NCBI GenBank assembly: GCA_020630145.1
Contig: JAHDBX010000068.1
Coordinates: 432-6,901 of the forward strand
Origin: Gammaproteobacteria bacterium
Lineage (GTDB): Bacteria > Pseudomonadota > Gammaproteobacteria > HTCC5015
DNA length: 6,470 nt
Direction: 5' to 3'
Position numbers and translations under genes: made by a program. Each line of letters starts with the position of its first letter. Within the stretch, counting starts at the first letter, position 1. Below are positions 1 through 6,470 of the stretch, one piece after another. Under the pieces are notes generated by a model, which worked only from the letters and a program-made list of their open reading frames with translations, had not been told where the DNA came from and searched no databases.

Positions 1-32
1 CTCCGCTACCTAGCTATACAACCAGCCAGCAT

Positions 33-38
33 GAGGAA
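33..38 (+). promoter_or_regulatory. Ribosome binding site of thiC
   Basis: GAGGAA is a good Shine-Dalgarno match, with the core GAGGA ending 6 bases before the ATG at 44. It supports that ATG as the real start: the same frame has stops at 11-13 and 32-34 and no other usable start between them. The ATG at 31 is in another frame and stops after six codons. Confidence 0.75.
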
Positions 39-43
39 TAGTA

Positions 44-1889
<1,846 letters not shown>

Positions 1890-1904
1890 AAAACACTGCG
1901 TAAA

Positions 1905-2984
1905 ATGCAACATATAGGTATAGCAGGTGCAGGTGTGATGGGCCGAGTTTTGGCTTGGCAATGCTTGCGCGCAGGTTTCCAAGTCACCTTGTTTGATAGA
2001 GACCCTATCGAACGGGGTGATGCGGCTGCCTATACTGCTGCGGGTATGCTAACGCCCTACTGTGAAGTGGAATCGGCTGAGTTGATGGTGTTTGAACTCG
2101 GTATGCAATCATTGTCTTTATGGCCAAACATCGCCAAAGAACTTGGCGATGATATTGGCTTTCAACAGCATGGCAGCTTAATCGTTGCGCATGCAAATGA
2201 TATGGCCGACTACCAACACTTTAATCAGTTAGTACAGAAAAAATTATCGCCGACAAGCGAGCAATTAAAAACACTTAACGCGGCACAGCTGCATTTACTT
2301 GAGCCAGAATTAACCACACGTTTTAAACAAGCAAGTTATCTGCCAGAAGAAGCTTGGCTATGCAGCCAAAAAACCATGGCAGTACTCGCAAAAAAATTAC
2401 TCGCTAATGGGGTAACCTGGCATGAGGAATGCACTATTACCGATGTTAAAAACCATGCTATTAGTACGGATAATGAACAACATCATTTCGACTGCGTTAT
2501 TGATAGCCGCGGCTTAGGCGCTAAACCACAATGGCCTGAACTACGTGGCGTACGTGGCGAATTAATTATGCTACAAGCACCTGATGTGAATATTAAACGC
2601 CTCGTTCGCCTTATGCACCCACGTTACCCTTTGTATATCGTGCCTAAGGGCTATGATGACTTATATATCATTGGCGCTACACAAATTGAAAGCAATGATA
2701 CCGGCCCGATTACCGTTCGTTCCAGCTTAGAATTGTTATCGGCGGCTTATAGCCTGCACACAGGTTTTGCTGAAGCACGCATTGTGGAAACACGCACCAA
2801 CTGTCGCCCTAGCCTACATAATAACTTGCCTCAAATAAACTGCAGTGATGGTTTAATTCGCATCAACGGTTTATTTCGTCACGGCTTTCTACTATCACCC
2901 GCGCTTGGCCACGAAGTTGTACAGCGCTTACAAGACCCTAATTATCAATCACACCATACTGCTTTAATGCAGCAAGTTGCTTAA
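1905..2984 (+). CDS. thiO: Glycine oxidase ThiO (FAD-dependent)
   Basis: The 359-residue product is a D-amino-acid-oxidase-type flavoprotein. ThiO oxidises glycine with oxygen to iminoacetate (glycine imine), the C2-N3 donor for the thiazole. The N terminus is a Rossmann FAD site, GAGVMG at residues 8-13, with acidic D31 ending the second strand for the ribose. AAGML (45-49) is the family motif after it. RGVRGELI and YIVPKG occur mid-protein. R301 (NCRPS) and R325 (FRHGFLLSPALG, 324-335) match the two substrate-carboxylate arginines known from Bacillus ThiO. Length is normal for the family. It starts 15 bases after thiC with no clear Shine-Dalgarno, suggesting coupled translation. Position next to thiS-thiG supports ThiO over a generic amino acid oxidase, and its presence in place of thiH suggests aerobic life. 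Confidence 0.92.
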   Translation: MQHIGIAGAGVMGRVLAWQCLRAGFQVTLFDRDPIERGDAAAYTAAGMLTPYCEVESAELMVFELGMQSLSLWPNIAKELGDDIGFQQHGSLIVAHANDMADYQHFNQLVQKKLSPTSEQLKTLNAAQLHLLEPELTTRFKQASYLPEEAWLCSQKTMAVLAKKLLANGVTWHEECTITDVKNHAISTDNEQHHFDCVIDSRGLGAKPQWPELRGVRGELIMLQAPDVNIKRLVRLMHPRYPLYIVPKGYDDLYIIGATQIESNDTGPITVRSSLELLSAAYSLHTGFAEARIVETRTNCRPSLHNNLPQINCSDGLIRINGLFRHGFLLSPALGHEVVQRLQDPNYQSHHTALMQQVA

Positions 2985-2986
2985 CT

Positions 2987-3190
2987 ATGATTACTATTTC
3001 TGTTAACGGTGAAGAAAAAACCTCACCCGAAAATGAAAATTTACAAACCGCTATAGCAACATGGCAACTTAAAAATGATAAATTTGCCATCGCTATCAAC
3101 GAACAATTTATTCCTAAATCGGCTTATGCCGACACTACTTTGCAAGATGGTGACAAAGTAGAACTACTTATTCCCATGCAAGGGGGCTAA
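2987..3190 (+). CDS. thiS: Sulfur carrier protein ThiS
   Basis: This is a 67-residue ubiquitin-like carrier. It begins [10 protein letters not shown], a typical beta-grasp first strand, and ends in PMQGG with the obligatory C-terminal Gly-Gly. ThiF adenylates that glycine, it is converted to a thiocarboxylate, and ThiG takes the sulfur for thiazole formation. DGDKVELL just before the tail is the usual ThiS/MoaD pattern. The gene begins 2 bases after the thiO stop without a recognisable Shine-Dalgarno and ends 2 bases before thiG, so translational coupling is likely on both sides. MoaD is the main alternative family, but it is excluded by placement directly before thiG and by length. Confidence 0.93.
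   Translation: MITISVNGEEKTSPENENLQTAIATWQLKNDKFAIAINEQFIPKSAYADTTLQDGDKVELLIPMQGG
3181..3186 (+). promoter_or_regulatory. Ribosome binding site of thiG inside the thiS Gly-Gly codons
   Basis: AGGGGG is a strong Shine-Dalgarno ending 6 bases before the thiG ATG at 3193. It is formed by the last base of a Gln codon and the two terminal glycine codons (GGG GGC) of thiS. The site therefore encodes the functional tail of one protein and loads ribosomes for its partner. It is the strongest internal ribosome binding site in the operon. Confidence 0.75.
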
Positions 3191-3192
3191 AT

Positions 3193-3984
3193 ATGTGGCA
3201 ACTTGCAGATAAAAAAATCAACAGTCGCTTATTAATTGGTTCTGCCTTATATCCATCGCCCGATATTATGCAAAAAGCCATTACCGCTTCAGCGGCTGAA
3301 GTGGTCACGGTTTCGTTGCGCAGACAAAATAGCGCAACAAACAATCATGATACTGGCCATGACTTTTGGGATTTTTTAAAGCAGCTTAATTGCCATATCT
3401 TACCCAACACGGCTGGCTGCCACTCGGTTAAAGAAGCGATTACCACAGCGCAAATGGCACGCGAAGTATTTGAAACGAATTGGATAAAACTCGAAGTTAT
3501 TGGCGACGACTATAATTTGCAACCCGACCCCTTTGCTTTATTAGAAGCCACTAAAGAATTAATTGCGCAAGGCTTTGAAGTATTTCCTTACTGCACCGAT
3601 GACTTAGTACTCTGCCAAAAGTTGGTTGATGCAGGCTGCTCTATACTCATGCCATGGGGAGCGCCCATTGGCACAGGTAAAGGTTTGTTAAACCCCTATG
3701 CCTTAAAAAATATTCGTCAACGCTTACCTGATATCACATTAATAGTCGATGCTGGTATTGGCCTGCCTTCACATGCTGCACAAGCATTAGAAATGGGCTA
3801 TGACGGCGTATTATTAAATACAGCCATTGCACAGGCGAATGACCCAGAACGTATGGGCACAGCCTTTAAACACGCCTTATTAGCAGGCCGTTCAGCTTAC
3901 GAAGCAGGCGCTATGTTAGAACGCGATATTGCCGCACCTAGCACACCCACACTTGGCACGCCTTTTTGGCATCAACAAGACTAA
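3193..3984 (+). CDS. thiG: Thiazole synthase ThiG
   Basis: The 263-residue product is a full-length ThiG, the TIM-barrel enzyme that condenses deoxyxylulose 5-phosphate, glycine imine and ThiS-thiocarboxylate into thiazole phosphate. K99 in [11 protein letters not shown] is the Schiff-base lysine. Other family landmarks are LPNTAG (70-75), YCTDD (133-137), [15 protein letters not shown] (154-168, phosphate loop), [13 protein letters not shown] (184-196) and [10 protein letters not shown] (204-213). Two details differ from the commonest ThiG: the early GTGKYPS-type motif reads GSALYPS (16-22), and the usual GSG of the phosphate loop reads GTG. Both look like subfamily variation, since everything else is intact. 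ThiF and ThiO are its partners in this operon. thiDE starts 8 bases downstream. Confidence 0.95.
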   Translation: MWQLADKKINSRLLIGSALYPSPDIMQKAITASAAEVVTVSLRRQNSATNNHDTGHDFWDFLKQLNCHILPNTAGCHSVKEAITTAQMAREVFETNWIKLEVIGDDYNLQPDPFALLEATKELIAQGFEVFPYCTDDLVLCQKLVDAGCSILMPWGAPIGTGKGLLNPYALKNIRQRLPDITLIVDAGIGLPSHAAQALEMGYDGVLLNTAIAQANDPERMGTAFKHALLAGRSAYEAGAMLERDIAAPSTPTLGTPFWHQQD

Positions 3985-3992
3985 CAAACACT

Positions 3993-5456
3993 ATGTCTAT
4001 ACGCCCTACTGTTTTAAATTTTTCTGGTAACGATAGCGCTGGCTTAGCCGGCCTAGCAATGGACTTACATACACAGCGTGCACTCGGTGTGCATAGTGCA
4101 AACGTGATTACCGCCAATACAGCGCAAAACAATCACCAGGTTATTGCAATTAACCCTGTTGACGACAATGTATTTACAGATCAACTCAAGGCCGTTAAAA
4201 CACTTGCCATAAAAGCCATTAAAGTGGGTTTACTGCATAATACTTTTCAAATTAATACCATTAGCGAATATGCAAAGCAAACCGCCTTGCCACTTATTGT
4301 TGACCCGGTTATTAGCAGCAGCAGTGGCAAGACATTTTTAAATGATGAAACCCTAACATGCTTTAAACAAAATTTATTACCCTACTGCGACTTACTAACA
4401 CCTAATATTCCTGAATTAGCCATATTAACGGGTTTAACAATACACACGCACGATGACATTGTGAGCGCGGCTAAAAGAATATTAAAAATGGGGGCAAAAG
4501 CCGTTTACATCAAGGGTGGGCACTTTGCACACACGACTCATGTGCAAGATTACTTTTGTGATCATGACAAAGGTTTCTGGCTCAGTAGCCCAACCATAAA
4601 CACCCATAATACACGCGGTACTGGCTGTGCATTGTCATCTGCCTTAAGCGCATGTGCTGCATTAGGCTACTCAATATACGATGCGACTATTATTAGCAAA
4701 ATGGCTGTTAACCAAGGTTTACGCCAAGCCTATGCACTTGAAGATGAAAAAGGCACAATTGCGATATCGCATTTTCCTAATGAACAAATTGATCTACCCT
4801 TATTAACAGCGCGTGCCAATATTGATGAGCATATTGAACGCGAAGCTTTTCCAAGCTGCTGGCCTAAACTGGGTTTGTACCCCGTTGTTGATCGTGCAGA
4901 ATGGATAGCAAAGTTAAGTGATACAGGTATAAGCACGATTCAATTACGTGTGAAAGATTTACAAGGCGCCGCTTTAGAACAAGAAATTCATGATGCCGTT
5001 ATTCTTGCTGCCAAGCATAACTGCCGTTTGTTCGTAAATGACTATTGGGAATTAGCGATAAAATATCAAGCACATGGTGTACACCTTGGACAAGAAGACT
5101 TGGACGATGCTGACATTGATAAAATACGTGGAGCTGGCCTACGCCTAGGCACAAGCACGCACTGCCACTACGAAGTTGCACGCGCACATGCCTATAAGCC
5201 ATCTTATATTGCCTGTGGACCTGTTTTTCATACCACAACGAAAGATATGCCTTGGACACCACATGGGATAGAAGGCTTACAGTACTGGCGTGAAGTACTG
5301 GATTACCCTTTAGTGGCTATTGGTGGTATAAACCGCGAGCGTATACCTGCCATTGCCAAAACGAAGGTTGATAGCATAGCCATGATCACTGCAATAACCT
5401 TAGCAGAAGACCCTGTTGCAACAACAAAAGAGTTTATTGAGCTCAGTAAAATATGA
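3993..5456 (+). CDS. thiDE: Bifunctional HMP-phosphate kinase / thiamin-phosphate synthase ThiDE
   Basis: One frame fuses two enzymes in 487 residues. Residues 1 to about 265 are ThiD (ribokinase fold), which phosphorylates hydroxymethylpyrimidine and its phosphate. G12, D24 and Q45 match the pyrimidine-binding residues of Salmonella ThiD (G11, D23, Q44); DPV starts at 104, TPN is 136-138, KGGH 174-177, and the GTGC anion hole with reactive cysteine is 209-212. Residues from about 290 are ThiE, which couples HMP pyrophosphate to thiazole phosphate. It shows LYPVVDR, IQLRVKD (316-322), FVND (347-350), HLGQED, GTSTH, GPVFHTTTKD (409-418) and VAIGGI. About 25 residues link the halves. A TTG at 3966 extends the frame, but I chose ATG 3993: ThiD homology begins there, it does not overlap thiG, and the TTG lacks a Shine-Dalgarno. 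The glycine-rich loop reads SAGLAG where SGGGAG is usual. Confidence 0.94.
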   Translation: MSIRPTVLNFSGNDSAGLAGLAMDLHTQRALGVHSANVITANTAQNNHQVIAINPVDDNVFTDQLKAVKTLAIKAIKVGLLHNTFQINTISEYAKQTALPLIVDPVISSSSGKTFLNDETLTCFKQNLLPYCDLLTPNIPELAILTGLTIHTHDDIVSAAKRILKMGAKAVYIKGGHFAHTTHVQDYFCDHDKGFWLSSPTINTHNTRGTGCALSSALSACAALGYSIYDATIISKMAVNQGLRQAYALEDEKGTIAISHFPNEQIDLPLLTARANIDEHIEREAFPSCWPKLGLYPVVDRAEWIAKLSDTGISTIQLRVKDLQGAALEQEIHDAVILAAKHNCRLFVNDYWELAIKYQAHGVHLGQEDLDDADIDKIRGAGLRLGTSTHCHYEVARAHAYKPSYIACGPVFHTTTKDMPWTPHGIEGLQYWREVLDYPLVAIGGINRERIPAIAKTKVDSIAMITAITLAEDPVATTKEFIELSKI

Positions 5457-6470
5457 GTGATATGTTATTTAGCGCCAGCGAATGGTCTCGGTATAACCGA
5501 CACATACAGTTGCCACAGATAGGGGCAAGGGGTCAAAGTCGATTAAAACAGTCCCATGTACTCATTGTTGGCGCAGGCGGGTTAGGCTCACCAGTAAGTT
5601 TATACCTTGCCGCAGCGGGCATCGGCAACATAAGCATTATTGATGCAGACCATATTGACCTTAGTAACCTGCAACGGCAAATTTTATTTACAACAGAGCA
5701 AATCGGTCAAGCTAAAGCACTCTGCGCACAATCACGTTTGCTTGCACTAAACCCGGATATTAATGTCCATGCTATTACACAAAATCTAGATACAGCGAAT
5801 GCAGAAGCACTTATTAAACAAGCTGACCTTGTTTTAGACTGCACCGACAACTTTGCTACACGTTATTTAATTAATGACACATGCTTAAAGCATAACAAGC
5901 CTTGGCTGTTTGCTAGTATTTTTCAATTCTCAGGGCAATGTGCCCTATTTACACCGGATACAGCCTGCTTTCGCTGCCTTTTTCCTGAGTACCCCGATAA
6001 CATTGAAGATTGCAATACGGCTGGCGTAGTAGGCGTACTACCAGGCTTGCTGGGCACATTACAAGCCAACGAAGCCATTAAATTTTTAAGCGGCCTACCT
6101 TGCCCACTTAAAAACCACTTAATGTTAGTTGAAGCAATAGACCTTAGTTTTAAACAAATAAAACTCGCTAAAAATACACAGTGTAGTTGCTCGGGCAACG
6201 CGCAACCAGAAAACCTAGACATTACAGCACAGTACTGCGATACCAATACGCTCAATAGCAATGAAGTAGACGCTAAAGAATTTGCTAGCTTACTTAACAA
6301 CAAACAAGCGCTTATCATTGATGTACGCTCAGAAGCTGAACGAGCAGCCTTTCATATTGGTGGCCAGCATATACCTCTCGATAAACTGGAGAGTCAGTTA
6401 CATAAGCTAGACCAAAACCTTGATATTATCTGCTATTGCCAATCAGGCATACGTAGCCAGCAAGCTGCTG
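5453..6470 (+). CDS. thiF: ThiS adenylyltransferase ThiF with C-terminal rhodanese domain (3' partial)
   Basis: The frame is open to the right edge (339 codons seen). It starts with ATGA, overlapping the thiDE stop by 4 bases, a sign of coupled translation. Residues 1 to about 240 are a ThiF/MoeB-type E1 enzyme: RYNRHI (13-18), nucleotide loop GAGGLGS (40-46), DADHIDLSNLQRQ (64-76), K88, DCTDN (129-133), zinc cysteines C172 and C175, and C187 in CNTAG, equivalent to the E. coli ThiF cysteine that bonds ThiS. The second zinc pair is C244 and C246, a C-x-C where C-x-x-C is usual. From about residue 270 a rhodanese domain follows, with IIDVRSEAE (288-296) and active loop CQSGIR (C329 to R334). 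It adenylates the ThiS C terminus, and the rhodanese part probably delivers persulfide sulfur. Sequence alone could also read as MoeB/MoeZ (molybdopterin); the operon favours ThiF, perhaps serving both. The end of the rhodanese domain is missing. Confidence 0.9.
   Translation, partial: MSDMLFSASEWSRYNRHIQLPQIGARGQSRLKQSHVLIVGAGGLGSPVSLYLAAAGIGNISIIDADHIDLSNLQRQILFTTEQIGQAKALCAQSRLLALNPDINVHAITQNLDTANAEALIKQADLVLDCTDNFATRYLINDTCLKHNKPWLFASIFQFSGQCALFTPDTACFRCLFPEYPDNIEDCNTAGVVGVLPGLLGTLQANEAIKFLSGLPCPLKNHLMLVEAIDLSFKQIKLAKNTQCSCSGNAQPENLDITAQYCDTNTLNSNEVDAKEFASLLNNKQALIIDVRSEAERAAFHIGGQHIPLDKLESQLHKLDQNLDIICYCQSGIRSQQAA

Noticed and set aside
1890..1904. Possible terminator or promoter between thiC and thiO
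   Set aside because: Only 15 bases, A-rich, with no hairpin or -10/-35 pair.
3966..3992. TTG start that would lengthen ThiDE by nine residues and overlap thiG
   Set aside because: No Shine-Dalgarno before the TTG; ThiD homology begins at the ATG at 3993, which lies just after the thiG stop.
5923..6318. 131-codon open frame on the minus strand
   Set aside because: It lies wholly opposite thiF, whose E1 and rhodanese motifs are continuous; the minus-strand translation shows no recognisable family.

Overview
The window is one strand of a tightly packed thiamin (vitamin B1) biosynthesis operon. The order on the + strand is thiC (split into two reading frames), thiO, thiS, thiG, a fused thiD-thiE, and thiF with a C-terminal rhodanese domain. 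ThiF runs off the right edge. Gene content, the bifunctional ThiDE, the ThiG and ThiC sequence types and a moderately AT-rich composition suggest a gammaproteobacterium, probably aerobic because it uses the oxygen-dependent glycine oxidase ThiO instead of the radical enzyme ThiH. No genus can be named from the sequence alone.

Layout: bases 1-43 are the end of the leader, with a ribosome binding site and a stretch faintly resembling the 3' half of a TPP riboswitch. Bases 44-1889 encode ThiC, but the frame breaks near 311-327: an N-terminal piece (44-322) ends in TGA and the rest (327-1889) continues in the +1 frame. One surplus base explains this, and the joined protein would have normal ThiC length. 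ThiO (1905-2984), ThiS (2987-3190), ThiG (3193-3984), ThiDE (3993-5456) and ThiF-rhodanese (5453 to the edge) follow with gaps of 2-15 bases or a 4-base overlap. No internal terminator or promoter is evident, so they probably form one transcript.

How the genes work together: ThiC converts aminoimidazole ribotide to hydroxymethylpyrimidine phosphate, and the ThiD half phosphorylates it to the pyrophosphate. ThiO oxidises glycine to the imine. ThiF adenylates the C-terminal glycine of ThiS, which becomes a thiocarboxylate; the attached rhodanese domain is a plausible sulfur relay. ThiG joins glycine imine, ThiS sulfur and deoxyxylulose phosphate into the thiazole. The ThiE half couples the two moieties to thiamin phosphate. 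Dxs, a cysteine desulfurase and ThiL would have to be encoded elsewhere.

No undescribed system is visible. The point most deserving a second look is the thiC frame break: sequencing error, true mutation, split gene with restart, or recoding. There is no non-coding stretch over 300 bases.
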